From the NCBI GenBank assembly GCA_035711845.1, contig DASTBU010000126.1:11979-75978 (forward strand): 64,000 bases of DNA, in the 5' to 3' direction. Origin of the DNA: DASTBU01 sp035711845. GTDB lineage: Bacteria; Acidobacteriota; Vicinamibacteria; Vicinamibacterales; 2-12-FULL-66-21. A program made the translations under genes and the position numbers. Shown here in pieces: positions 44,363 through 52,696 of this stretch; the first letter of the stretch is position 1; every line of letters begins with the position of its first letter. The notes beneath the pieces were generated by a model, which saw only the letters and a list, made by a program, of their open reading frames with translations, searched no databases and was not told where the DNA came from.

Positions 44363-44388
44363 CCCCGTGCGGCCGCCCCCACCGTTCC

Positions 44389-47265
44389 TCACCTCCCTGA
44401 CGCCATCAGCTTTCCTCGCAGTTCCTCGATCCAGTTCTGCACCAAGACGAGCTGCAGCCGTGACGCCGGCGTGTCGGTGCTGGACCGCAGCATCAGGAAG
44501 CGCTGGTCGTCTGCCGAGACTTCGAAGTCGGGTCCGAGCTGGCCGCCGAACGGCTCGTAGGCGAACAAGCGTGCATGGCCGAGTACGGTGAATGTCTTGC
44601 CGGTCCCGACGGATGCGGCGACGAACGATTGGCCGTCGTAGTAGAACAACTCGCCGCCGCGGTGCGCCCAGCGTGGCGACGTTCCGCCTGCCAGCGATAC
44701 CTGCGACTTGCCGTTGGCAACGTCGGGGAACGGGCGAACGTAGATTTCGAAGCGGCCCGACTCGTCCGACTGGTAAGCCATCCAGCGTCCATCAGGCGAG
44801 ATCTGGGGCCGCAACTGCGCGAACGCGCCCGTGAGCAGCCGGCGAGGGCTGTCCGGGGAGCCTGGCACGAGCGCGTAAATCGATTGCTCGCCGTAGCTGC
44901 GGAACTCCGTGAAGAGCAGCGTGCGGCCGTCGTGCGACCACCCGTGCGGCGTGTGAAGCCGGCTGCCCGAGGTGGTGAGCCGCCGGACCCGACTGCTGCC
45001 ATCGATCGTCTCCAGAAACAGGCCGCCGCCATCGCGTTCCGATCGATAGACTACCGCGCGGCCGTCCGGCGTCCACGACGGCGCGGTCTCGGACGTGGGA
45101 TCGCGGGTCAGCCGGGTCATCGTTCCGTGCTCGATGTCGCCCACCCAGATATGCGTGTTGTCCCGTTCGCTCACCGCCAGTGCGATTCGGCGGCCGTCGC
45201 GCGAGAGGGCCGCGCGCGTGTAGCCCCGTGGCTCGAAGCGGAGCGGCGTCTCCCTGCCGCTCCGATTCAGCCAGACCAGCTGGCGTTCCCGCACTTCCAC
45301 CCGGCGCGGGGCGTACATGAGCGATCCTGCTGCCACGTCAAAATGCGCGGTTGCGCTGGCAGCCGTATCGAGCGCTTCCACCACCGGAACGGCCTCGCCT
45401 GTGATTTGCAGCCGGCGCTCGTCGAAGGGCGCTGCCCACATCGTATGGTCGCGGACGAACAGCAGATAGCCCGGAGCGAGATAGCGTGGCTGCGATCCGG
45501 CTGTTAGAACGGTTACCCTCTTCGTGTCGAGCCGCACGACGGCCACCAGCCGCTCCTGCGCGCGCACGATTGTGAAGAGCGCTGCGTCCCCGCCGGGCAT
45601 GACGTGCGGGAACGTGTGCGCGAGGTCGCCCGCGGCAACGTCGAGCAGCGTCACCGGTTCCGGTGTGCCGCCGCTTGCCGCGACCCGGTTGAGCATTCGC
45701 CCGGTTGCGGTCGAGAAGACGATCGTATTCCCGCCCCAGCTCGCAGTCGCTCCTCCCGGCGCCGGACAGATGGTGACAGGTGTTCCGCCATCGACCGACA
45801 GCTTCTGCAGTGTGCCGGCGCCATCGAATGCGAGCCATGCGCCGTCGGGCGAAAAGAACGGCCCGGCCGCGTTCGTTGTGCCCGGGATCGGTTCCGACTC
45901 CATCCCGTCGAGCGCATGCTTGAAGAGCTGAACGGTGCCGGCCCGGCTCGCACGATAGACGACGGTACGGCCATCGGGGGAGAGTGACGCGACCTGCTGG
46001 GCACTCGCGATCAGCACATCCGATGCAGGGACCGGTACCGCCAGTCGAACCACCGCGGGCGGACGTGCCCGCCAGGCCCGAGGCAGCAGAACACCCCCGC
46101 CGATTCCTGCGATCAGAATGAATGTGGCCGCAGCCGCCCTGAACGCCGTCGATCCCCAGCGAGGCCGGCGTTCCCACGGTCCGGCCTTGCCATCCCCGTG
46201 CTGCGTTCGTCCGAGATCGAGCATGGCACTGCCAAGATCGGCGAGCCGCCCCGCCGGGTCCTTTGTCAGCGCACGCCGCAGCACCCGCCGAACATGTTCG
46301 GGCGTGGCAGCCGGCAGCAGCGAGAAGTCCGCCTCGCGTTCGACCACGTGCGCGATGGTGTCCTGCGTCGTGTCGCGGTCGAAAGCGCGCACGCCCGTCA
46401 GCATCTCGTAGAGCACGCAGCCGAATGCCCAGACGTCAGCGCGGTAGTCGACCTCCACGCCCCGCGCCTGCTCGGGTGACATGTACGCCGGAGTTCCGAC
46501 AATCCGGCCCGGATCGTGGAGCGACGTGATGTCGGCAGCACTGCTTCCAACCGCTTTTGCGAGCCCGAAGTCGAGGATCTTGACCGTGCCGTCGGCGATG
46601 ACCGACACGTTGGCCGGTTTCAGATCGCGGTGCACGATCCCTCGTCGGTGCGCGGCTTGGAGGGCAAGCGCGATCTGGGTGGCGACGGACAACACCTCCC
46701 GAATTGGGAGGGGGCCCGACCCGATGCGCTCGGCGAGCGTCGTGCCTTCGACGTACTCGAGCACGAGTGCCTGGCGGTCGCCGTCTTCAGCCAGGCCGTA
46801 AATGGCAGCGATGTTCGGATGGTTGAGTGAAGCCAGGAGCCGCGCCTCTCGGTCGAAGCGCGCCAGCCGCTGGCGATCCTCGACGAACTCCCGCGGCAAT
46901 ACTTTGAGCGCCACCATGCGCCCGAGACGCTCGTCCCGTGCGCGGTAGACTTCGCCCATGCCGCCGCGCCCGACGAGCTCGAGCACCACGTAGGTGGTGA
47001 AGCGCTGGCCCGGCTCGAGTGCCGGGGGCTCCGCCTCGTGGGCCTCCTCCCAGGCCTCGGACAGCAAGCCTGCCATGGCGAGCCCGCTCCGCTCGAGGAA
47101 TCCGTCGTCCTGTTCCGCTTCCGCAAGAACGTCGAGGAGCGCCTCCGCAAGATCCGGATTGTGGCCGGCCTCGCGACCGATGAACGCGCGGCGTTCCTCG
47201 GGTGGATGGTCGAGCGCCCGGTCCAGCAGGTCGTTTGCTTCCGGCCACTTGCCGAGATCGCTCAC
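44389..47265 (-). CDS. Membrane Ser/Thr protein kinase with C-terminal TolB/WD40-like propeller
   Basis: 958 aa from GTG 47265, overlapping the ECF sigma stop (GTGA). An N-terminal helical part (about 1-90) precedes a PknB-type kinase domain with glycine loop GRGGMGEV (99-106), Lys-121 in VALKVL, HRDLKPAN (His-212, Asp-214) and DFGLAK (232-234). One membrane helix lies at about 374-395. The extracytoplasmic C-terminal half holds repeated beta-propeller strands of the TolB/PD40 type (FSPDGAWLAFDG, DGRWMAYQSDESGRFEIYV). This architecture is a hallmark of Acidobacteriota. Translation is presumably coupled to the sigma factor, suggesting a joint signalling unit. Confidence 0.93.
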   Translation of the reverse strand: MSDLGKWPEANDLLDRALDHPPEERRAFIGREAGHNPDLAEALLDVLAEAEQDDGFLERSGLAMAGLLSEAWEEAHEAEPPALEPGQRFTTYVVLELVGRGGMGEVYRARDERLGRMVALKVLPREFVEDRQRLARFDREARLLASLNHPNIAAIYGLAEDGDRQALVLEYVEGTTLAERIGSGPLPIREVLSVATQIALALQAAHRRGIVHRDLKPANVSVIADGTVKILDFGLAKAVGSSAADITSLHDPGRIVGTPAYMSPEQARGVEVDYRADVWAFGCVLYEMLTGVRAFDRDTTQDTIAHVVEREADFSLLPAATPEHVRRVLRRALTKDPAGRLADLGSAMLDLGRTQHGDGKAGPWERRPRWGSTAFRAAAATFILIAGIGGGVLLPRAWRARPPAVVRLAVPVPASDVLIASAQQVASLSPDGRTVVYRASRAGTVQLFKHALDGMESEPIPGTTNAAGPFFSPDGAWLAFDGAGTLQKLSVDGGTPVTICPAPGGATASWGGNTIVFSTATGRMLNRVAASGGTPEPVTLLDVAAGDLAHTFPHVMPGGDAALFTIVRAQERLVAVVRLDTKRVTVLTAGSQPRYLAPGYLLFVRDHTMWAAPFDERRLQITGEAVPVVEALDTAASATAHFDVAAGSLMYAPRRVEVRERQLVWLNRSGRETPLRFEPRGYTRAALSRDGRRIALAVSERDNTHIWVGDIEHGTMTRLTRDPTSETAPSWTPDGRAVVYRSERDGGGLFLETIDGSSRVRRLTTSGSRLHTPHGWSHDGRTLLFTEFRSYGEQSIYALVPGSPDSPRRLLTGAFAQLRPQISPDGRWMAYQSDESGRFEIYVRPFPDVANGKSQVSLAGGTSPRWAHRGGELFYYDGQSFVAASVGTGKTFTVLGHARLFAYEPFGGQLGPDFEVSADDQRFLMLRSSTDTPASRLQLVLVQNWIEELRGKLMASGR

Positions 47266-47849
47266 GCCTCGCCTCCGGGCTCCGGCGGTCGGGTGCCCGG
47301 CTCCAGGTGCGCCCTCAGCCATGCGCGCGCCTTGAACCACTCCCGCTGAACGGTTCGAACGGAGCTGTCGAGCGCGTCGGCCGTCTCCTGCTCGTTGAGG
47401 CCCGCGAAGTAGCGGCACTCGACGACCCGCACCATGCGCGGGTCGATCTCTTCGAGGCGCTTCAGCGCCTGATCGATGGCCAGGATCTGATCCAGGTCGT
47501 GCGGTCGCGCCTCCGGCGCTTCGAGCAGCGTGACGGGAAGCTCGCCGCCCCCTCGCTTCCGTCGTCCATGATGCCGGGCGCGATCGACCACGATCTGGCG
47601 CATCGCCAAAGCGGCCACCGCAAAGAAATGCCGGCGGTCGTTCCAGGTGGCCCGGCGCTGATCGATGAGTTTCACGTACGCTTCGTGCACCAGCGCGCCC
47701 GTGTCAAGGCTCGCGCCGCGCGTGGTGCGCCGCATCTGCGAGCGGGCGAGGCGCTTGAGGTCCTCGTACACCAAAGGCACGAGGTCCGAGAGTGCCTCGG
47801 GCCCGCTTCCGCGGTGTGCCTGCAGCAGTTGGGTGATGTCTCCCGGCAT
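47262..47849 (-). CDS. ECF sigma factor of the TIGR02999 type, coupled to the kinase gene
   Basis: 195 aa from ATG 47849 (a longer frame to 47939 has unconserved residues). Region 2 is in LVPLVYEDLKRLARSQMRR and TGALVHEAYVKLID; region 4 with helix-turn-helix in VVECRYFAGLNEQETADALDSSVRTVQREWFKARAWL. The VHEAYLKL-like motif and the RHHGRRKRGGG linker are typical of the TIGR02999 subfamily, which frequently accompanies Ser/Thr kinases in Acidobacteriota and Planctomycetota. No anti-sigma gene is adjacent, so the kinase may be the regulator. Confidence 0.9.
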   Translation of the reverse strand: MPGDITQLLQAHRGSGPEALSDLVPLVYEDLKRLARSQMRRTTRGASLDTGALVHEAYVKLIDQRRATWNDRRHFFAVAALAMRQIVVDRARHHGRRKRGGGELPVTLLEAPEARPHDLDQILAIDQALKRLEEIDPRMVRVVECRYFAGLNEQETADALDSSVRTVQREWFKARAWLRAHLEPGTRPPEPGGEA

Positions 47850-48004
47850 GAGTTCGCGCCTGGGTGCCAGAAACCGGCCTGCACGGTCACATGGCGTGAT
47901 CGGCGGCTGTTTGACGGGTGAGCAAGATGAGCCGGCCACTTCGATGGTAACGCCGAGAGCCGGGTTGCGCCAAGCATGAGCCGGCCCGAGACGAGACCGT
48001 CGCG

Positions 48005-48708
48005 ATGCTTAAAACACGCCTGAATCCACGCGATCTTGTCGCGGCACTCGAGGCCAACCCCGTGTTGACCAGTGGCGTGGCCGACCGCTTCCTCGGCTAC
48101 GGCGTCATGGGTGTGTATTTCCCGTCCGGCGACCTGCTGGCGCCCGGAGGTTCGCGGCCACGACGGTCGGACCAGGCTACGTGTCGGTCTGGCACCGGGA
48201 TCGCACCGGCAGGTGGGCTTTCTATCAGGACACGCTGCCGCACCAGGCGTGCACCCGGTATTTCGGCGCCGGAATCGATGCGGCCTACGTCTCTCCGATC
48301 GGAATCGTGTGGGGCGGCGCGTTCAGCTTCAACGTCATCGTCTGTCACGGTCGCGGGCTCGAGTGGCGAGTGGATCTCTCCCGGAGCGGCGCAACGACCC
48401 TCCTCACCGCCCTGACCGTCCGCCTCCCGAGGCAGATCTGGCGCAGCCGCACTCTCGTGCGCGGCTTCTCAGCGCTGGCCCGTGCCGCGCCGGGGGCGGG
48501 CCGGTTCCGCCTCGAGGGCCTGACTCCGAACACCCAGCGATTCGTTGCCCGTCCCGTCAGCCTGTGGCGCGTGTCGTCGAGCCGCGCGGTGATTGGCGGT
48601 CGCGATGCCGGCGAAGCAATCGTGCCCGCCGAGCAGGTGCGACTGGGCGATTTCTGGATTCCGACCCGTGGTCTCTTTGCGCTGCTGGACGTCGAGATGA
48701 GTCGATGA
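48005..48708 (+). pseudogene. Frameshifted gene for a conserved hypothetical protein
   Basis: Two frames together read as one protein of about 234 aa. The first frame (from ATG 48005) gives the N-terminus ending FPSGDLLA near 48142. The second, one base out of phase, continues RRFAATTVGPGYVSVWHRDR to the stop at 48708. The join is at CTGGCGCCCGGAGG around 48137-48150, where a single missing base in the C-run explains the shift. It may be a sequencing/assembly error or a real mutation. The restored protein has a mixed alpha/beta look without membrane segments; I do not recognise the family. Confidence 0.75.
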
Positions 48709-48741
48709 AGTAGGTGGGGCGGACAGGCCGCGCGGGACGTA

Positions 48742-48747
48742 TATACT
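48742..48747 (+). promoter_or_regulatory. -10 hexamer of the secreted protein gene, probable leaderless start
   Basis: TATACT ends 6 nt before ATG 48754, no Shine-Dalgarno. Confidence 0.45.
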
Positions 48748-48753
48748 GCGGTC

Positions 48754-49377
48754 ATGCGTCGCTTAGGAGTTCTCCTCACCGTATGCATGCTGACCGGCTC
48801 AGCGCCGATCGACTCGCAGCGCCGTCAACCGGCGCGGAAGCCGTCAGCGAAGATCGAGCCGGCCCAGGTCACGTGCCCTGAGTCGCTTGGCGTCGGAGTG
48901 AAGACCAAGGCCACCTACTGTTTCGTCCTGGCGGGGCGCGACCCGGCCGAAGGGGTCCTGATCAAAATTCCGCCGCACTCCGGCCAGGCGACTCTTCTGT
49001 TCGATCTGCACAACCGGCACACGTACTCCGAGAGCGAGGTCAAGGCGGGCAGAGGGTTTGCCAGCTATGCAGCCATCATCGGGGCGCTCACGATGAAGGG
49101 CGATCTGCTCGGCCGAGGCGCCGTGCAGTCTGAGTTCCGAGGCGCAGGCGATTTGTTCGAGCGGATTGGCGGCGGCGCCGGTCCTGGCGGCACCAAAGCA
49201 GTCGCACCGCTCGGCTGCGCAGAGGTGAGCATCCCGATCCCGGCGACTGTCGATCAGGTGAGCCTCCTGGGAGAGATCCTCGAGGGAACGACTCCTGCCG
49301 GACCGGAGGTCGCAAGCCCCGGCCGCCCGGTTGCTCTCGTGAGCAACATCCGAATCGAGTACACGCCGCGGCGGTGA
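48754..49377 (+). CDS. Secreted hypothetical protein
   Basis: 207 aa with a short signal peptide (MRRLGVLLTVCMLTGSAPIDSQ). The mature part has two regions rich in beta-strand-like segments; three Cys residues (in VTCPESL, ATYCFVL and LGCAEVS) could form a disulphide in the periplasm. A Gly-rich loop (ERIGGGAGPGGTK) separates the halves. I do not recognise the family. It stands alone between the frameshifted gene and the YpdA-like reductase. Confidence 0.65.
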   Translation: MRRLGVLLTVCMLTGSAPIDSQRRQPARKPSAKIEPAQVTCPESLGVGVKTKATYCFVLAGRDPAEGVLIKIPPHSGQATLLFDLHNRHTYSESEVKAGRGFASYAAIIGALTMKGDLLGRGAVQSEFRGAGDLFERIGGGAGPGGTKAVAPLGCAEVSIPIPATVDQVSLLGEILEGTTPAGPEVASPGRPVALVSNIRIEYTPRR

Positions 49378-49400
49378 GGCCGCGGTCCGGGCCCACGACT

Positions 49401-49457
49401 ACCACGATGAGTGTGGAACGATTTCATCGGTCCATCGTGTCATCCAATCATCGTGTG
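49401..49457. repeat. Inverted array of CACGATGA / TCATCGTG words
   Basis: CACGATGA (49403-49410) pairs with TCATCGTG (49448-49455), with further words TTCATCGG, CCATCGTG, TCATCC between. Same family as 8962-9080. Confidence 0.75.
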
Positions 49458-49512
49458 ACGCCGTGGCGTATGCCTCGGGATCGCCGCGATGTCCGGCCGC
49501 TCGGCCGGCTGC

Positions 49513-49518
49513 TATGAT
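49513..49518 (+). promoter_or_regulatory. -10 hexamer of the YpdA-like gene, probable leaderless start
   Basis: TATGAT ends 6 nt before ATG 49525, no Shine-Dalgarno. Confidence 0.4.
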
Positions 49519-49524
49519 GGCTGG

Positions 49525-50544
49525 ATGATCATTCGCGACGTCCTCATAGTCGGCGCCGGCCCGGCCGGGCTCGCAACCGCCATCGCCGCGACGAAGAGCG
49601 GCCTCACCTATCAGGTCATCGAAAAGGGCGCGCTCGTCAACTCACTGCTCCACTATCCCACCGAGATGGTGTTCTTCACGACACCGGAGTTGATGGAGCT
49701 CGGCGGGATGCCGTTCGTCAGCCCCTACGACAAGCCGACGCGTCTCGAGGCGCTGCGGTACTACCGCCGGATCACGGACGCGTTCGACCTCGATGTGCTG
49801 TTCGACGAAACCGTGGTCGCCATTATCCGCGAAACGGGTGTGCCAGACGACGAGGGAACGTTCCTCGTCGATACACGCTCGACCCGTGGTGTCCGGCGTT
49901 CGCTGCGGGGGCGCGCCGCCGTGATCGCGACGGGCGCGTACGACGTGGCGAACCTGATCGGCGTGCCCGGGGAAGATCTCCCGCACGTGTCGCACTATTA
50001 CACCCAGCCGCACCCGTTCTACCGGAAGAACGTCGTCGTGGTGGGCGGCAAGAACTCCGCCGCCGAGGCGGCGCTCGAACTGTTCAGGGCCGGGGCGCGG
50101 GTGACCATGGTTCATCGCCAACCGGCGCTCGGCGAGTCCATTAAATACTGGGTGAAGCCGGACATCGAGAACCGCATCAAGGAAGGCTCGATCGCCGCCC
50201 GCTTCGAGACGCGCGTCGTGGAGATCCGGCCCACCAGCGTGCTGGTGGAGCGAGCGGGGGAGCAGAGCGAGTTCGACGCGGATGCGGTGTTCCTGCTGAC
50301 CGGCTACAGCTCGGACACGACGCTTCTGCGTGCGGCGGGCGTGGACCTCGATCCCGAGACCTGCGGCCCGGTGTTCGACCCGCAGACATTCGAAACCAAT
50401 GTTCCCAATTTATACGTGGCGGGTGCGGTCGTTGCAGGCATCCAGAGCGGCAGGATCTTCATCGAGAACGGGCGATTTCACGGCCAGCAGGTCATCGATG
50501 CGATCCTTGCGAGGCGCGGGGCTCGCGCATTGCAGAGTCGTTGA
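49525..50544 (+). CDS. ypdA: YpdA-like FAD/NAD(P)H-dependent reductase (putative bacillithiol disulfide reductase)
   Basis: 339 aa. Two dinucleotide-binding motifs are seen: GAGPAG near residues 10-15 for FAD and VVVGGKNSAAEAALEL for NAD(P)H. The thioredoxin-reductase CxxC pair is absent, which is characteristic of YpdA and separates it from TrxB. In Firmicutes YpdA reduces oxidised bacillithiol. Acidobacteriota are thought to make bacillithiol, but no bsh gene is present in this window, so that function is inferred. ATG 49525 is chosen over 49489 because of the TATGAT box at 49513. Confidence 0.87.
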   Translation: MIIRDVLIVGAGPAGLATAIAATKSGLTYQVIEKGALVNSLLHYPTEMVFFTTPELMELGGMPFVSPYDKPTRLEALRYYRRITDAFDLDVLFDETVVAIIRETGVPDDEGTFLVDTRSTRGVRRSLRGRAAVIATGAYDVANLIGVPGEDLPHVSHYYTQPHPFYRKNVVVVGGKNSAAEAALELFRAGARVTMVHRQPALGESIKYWVKPDIENRIKEGSIAARFETRVVEIRPTSVLVERAGEQSEFDADAVFLLTGYSSDTTLLRAAGVDLDPETCGPVFDPQTFETNVPNLYVAGAVVAGIQSGRIFIENGRFHGQQVIDAILARRGARALQSR

Positions 50545-50735
50545 GGGCGGATTGCAGATTCAAGCGGGGTTGCTGATTGTGAGGATGGCGATGTCATTCG
50601 GAGATCGGTAGCAGCTGTGTCAGGCAACCGGTGGTACAGCCGGCCGCCGAACCCCACGAATGACCGAATGAAATCGACCCTCGTCAATCCGCAATCCCCA
50701 CTCAATCTGCAATCTGCCCTCCACGATTCCGCAAT
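50543..50735. repeat. Inverted array of GGATTGCAGATT / AATCTGCAATC words between convergent genes
   Basis: GAGGGCGGATTGCAGATT (50543-50560) is complementary to AATCTGCAATCTGCCCTC (50704-50721) with one mismatch. Between them are 140 bp with further weak copies (GTTGCTGATTGTG, CGTCAATCCGCAATCCCC). It lies between convergent ypdA and the LON-domain gene. Confidence 0.85.
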
Positions 50736-50744
50736 GGGCGTCCT

Positions 50745-51413
50745 TCAGTGACTTCCCTCCCTCGTCCATTTGTGTTGCGCGACGATGACCTTCATCTCGA
50801 GCAGCTCGATGAGCGACCGGCAGCGCGAGAGCAGCGTGTCGCGCTCGAGGAGCGCCTGTTTTTCGACGGGCTCGAGCTCCAGGTACTGCGCGAGCGCGTT
50901 CACGAGATCTTCGTCAGGCATTGATGGCGGGACCTTCGGCTCCGCGCCACGGCCTTCCGGCTGCGGAACCAGCAGCGCCTCGAGGCGGCGGCGCGCCTCG
51001 CGCATCGCGGCGCGGTCTGCGTCGGTGCTCGACTCGAGGATGCTGTCGACCGTCGCGACGCGATAGCTCTGGCTCTCGCTCTCGTCGATCACCTTGAACT
51101 TCTCCAGCCCCCGCAGCACGATGTTGTACCGGCCGTCGTCGAGGCGCTCGGCGAACGTGATGAGGCCCGCACAGCCGATCGGGTAGATCGGGGGCCGGCC
51201 CTCGTAGTTGGCTTCCCATCCCGCCCTCAGCAGCACCATGCCGATGATCCGGTCCCCTTCGAGCGCGTCGGCCACCATCGTCCGGTACCTGGGCTCGAAG
51301 ATGTGCAGCGGCAGGAACACGTTCGGGAACAGCACCGCGTTGGGCAGTGGAAAGATCGGGATCGTCGGTGGCAGGATAGGCGACATCCGGCTGGCGCCGT
51401 GCGAGAAGGCCAT
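50745..51413 (-). CDS. LON N-terminal (substrate-binding) domain protein
   Basis: 222 aa, only the N-terminal PUA-like domain of Lon protease, with no ATPase or peptidase. Family motifs: PIFPLPNAVLFPNVFLPLHIFEPRYR at the start, GCAGLITFAERLDDGRYNIVLRGLEKFKV in the middle; the C-terminal half is helical. Its ATG overlaps the stop of the VWA gene (TGATG), so the LON-domain, VWA and MoxR genes form one operon. Role unknown; such proteins may deliver substrates to a protease or chaperone. Confidence 0.88.
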   Translation of the reverse strand: MAFSHGASRMSPILPPTIPIFPLPNAVLFPNVFLPLHIFEPRYRTMVADALEGDRIIGMVLLRAGWEANYEGRPPIYPIGCAGLITFAERLDDGRYNIVLRGLEKFKVIDESESQSYRVATVDSILESSTDADRAAMREARRRLEALLVPQPEGRGAEPKVPPSMPDEDLVNALAQYLELEPVEKQALLERDTLLSRCRSLIELLEMKVIVAQHKWTREGSH

Positions 51414-52684
51414 CAGTGAATCGTCCGGGTCTTCTTGTCCATGTAGTCCATCAGCACGTACTGACCGAGGGTCCGCGGCGTCGTGAAGTACGCCTTGCCG
51501 TGGCAGATTTGCGCCACCCGCCTGACGAAGCTCACCAGATCGTGGTCGCGCGCCAGCATGAACGTGTTGATCAGGATTCCCGCCTTCCTGCAGGCAGCCA
51601 CCTCTGCGAACGTCTCGGAGACGATGAACGGATCGAGGCCGAAGGCGTTGCGATAGATTCGCCCGTCCGGGCGCGTGAGCGCCGACGGCTTGCCGTCGGT
51701 GATCATCACGATCTGCCGCATGTCCTTGCGCTCGCGTTCCAGGACCCGCCGGGCCAGCCGCAGGCCTTCTCGCGTGTTCGTGTAGTACGGACCGACGCGC
51801 ACGCGCGCGAGCTGGGTCAGTGGAATCTCCTCCGCCGAGTCGTGGAAGAGGACCACCTTCAGCGCATCGCCCGGGTACTGGAGCCGAATCAGGTTCGCCA
51901 GCGCCAGCGCGACGCGTTTGGCAGGCGTGAAGCGATCCTCGCCGTAGAGGATCATGCTGTGGCTGCAGTCGAGCATCAGGACCGTCGCACAGGAGCTCTG
52001 GTACTCCCCCTGCACCACCATCAGGTCCTCGTAGTCGACCTCGATGCCGCTGGCGCCGACCGTCTGCTGACGCATCACGGCATTGAGGATGGTGCTGCTG
52101 GCGTCGATGTTCATCGTGTCGCCGAACTCGTACTGCTTGGGCGCGCCGCTCGCTTCGATGCCCGTCGCCATCTCGCGCGTGTCGTGCCGTCCGATGCTGC
52201 TCTTGCCGATCGAGCCGAGGAGATCGCGAAGCGCGCGGTAGCCCAGGAAGTCGAGGCTCTTGTCGGTGATCTCGAACCGGACCTGACCTTCGTTGCCGCC
52301 CTGGCCGCTTCCGGACTGGGCGCGCTCCGCGCGCGCACCCTCCGTATCGGGCGCGGACGTCAGGTATCCCTGCTGCTGGAGCTTCTCGATGATCCGCTGA
52401 ATCAGCTCGTCTATGCGCTCCTGACCGTCCTCAGCGTGCTGCCAGTCCTTGCCGAGGAGTTTCTCCAGCATCTCGTCGGAGAGCATGCCGCCGTTCAGCA
52501 GCGCCTCCAGGATCGCATCGTGGAGCGTCTGCATCGAATGGCCCGCGTCCTCGTCGTCGTAGGGCACGCCGTATGGGTTGTCGAAACCGCTCGAGAGCAA
52601 CAGGTCCGACAGGCGCGACAGAAGATCCTCGAGGTCGATGCCGTCGAGATCCTCCGGGGTGAACTTCGAATAGCGATAGCGCAT
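51413..52684 (-). CDS. VWA-domain protein associated with MoxR ATPase
   Basis: 423 aa. The C-terminal von Willebrand factor A domain carries a MIDAS site with DxSxS in MLDCSHSMILYGEDRFTPAKR and downstream TDGKPSA. The N-terminal part is helical and contains a Gln/Gly/Ser-rich linker (ARAERAQSGSGQGGNEGQ). No membrane segment. The gene lies 12 bp after the MoxR-type ATPase gene. MoxR-VWA pairs act as chaperone-like systems that insert metals or activate partner complexes; the client is not visible here. Confidence 0.9.
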   Translation of the reverse strand: MRYRYSKFTPEDLDGIDLEDLLSRLSDLLLSSGFDNPYGVPYDDEDAGHSMQTLHDAILEALLNGGMLSDEMLEKLLGKDWQHAEDGQERIDELIQRIIEKLQQQGYLTSAPDTEGARAERAQSGSGQGGNEGQVRFEITDKSLDFLGYRALRDLLGSIGKSSIGRHDTREMATGIEASGAPKQYEFGDTMNIDASSTILNAVMRQQTVGASGIEVDYEDLMVVQGEYQSSCATVLMLDCSHSMILYGEDRFTPAKRVALALANLIRLQYPGDALKVVLFHDSAEEIPLTQLARVRVGPYYTNTREGLRLARRVLERERKDMRQIVMITDGKPSALTRPDGRIYRNAFGLDPFIVSETFAEVAACRKAGILINTFMLARDHDLVSFVRRVAQICHGKAYFTTPRTLGQYVLMDYMDKKTRTIH

Positions 52685-52696
52685 GCGGGCGTCCGG

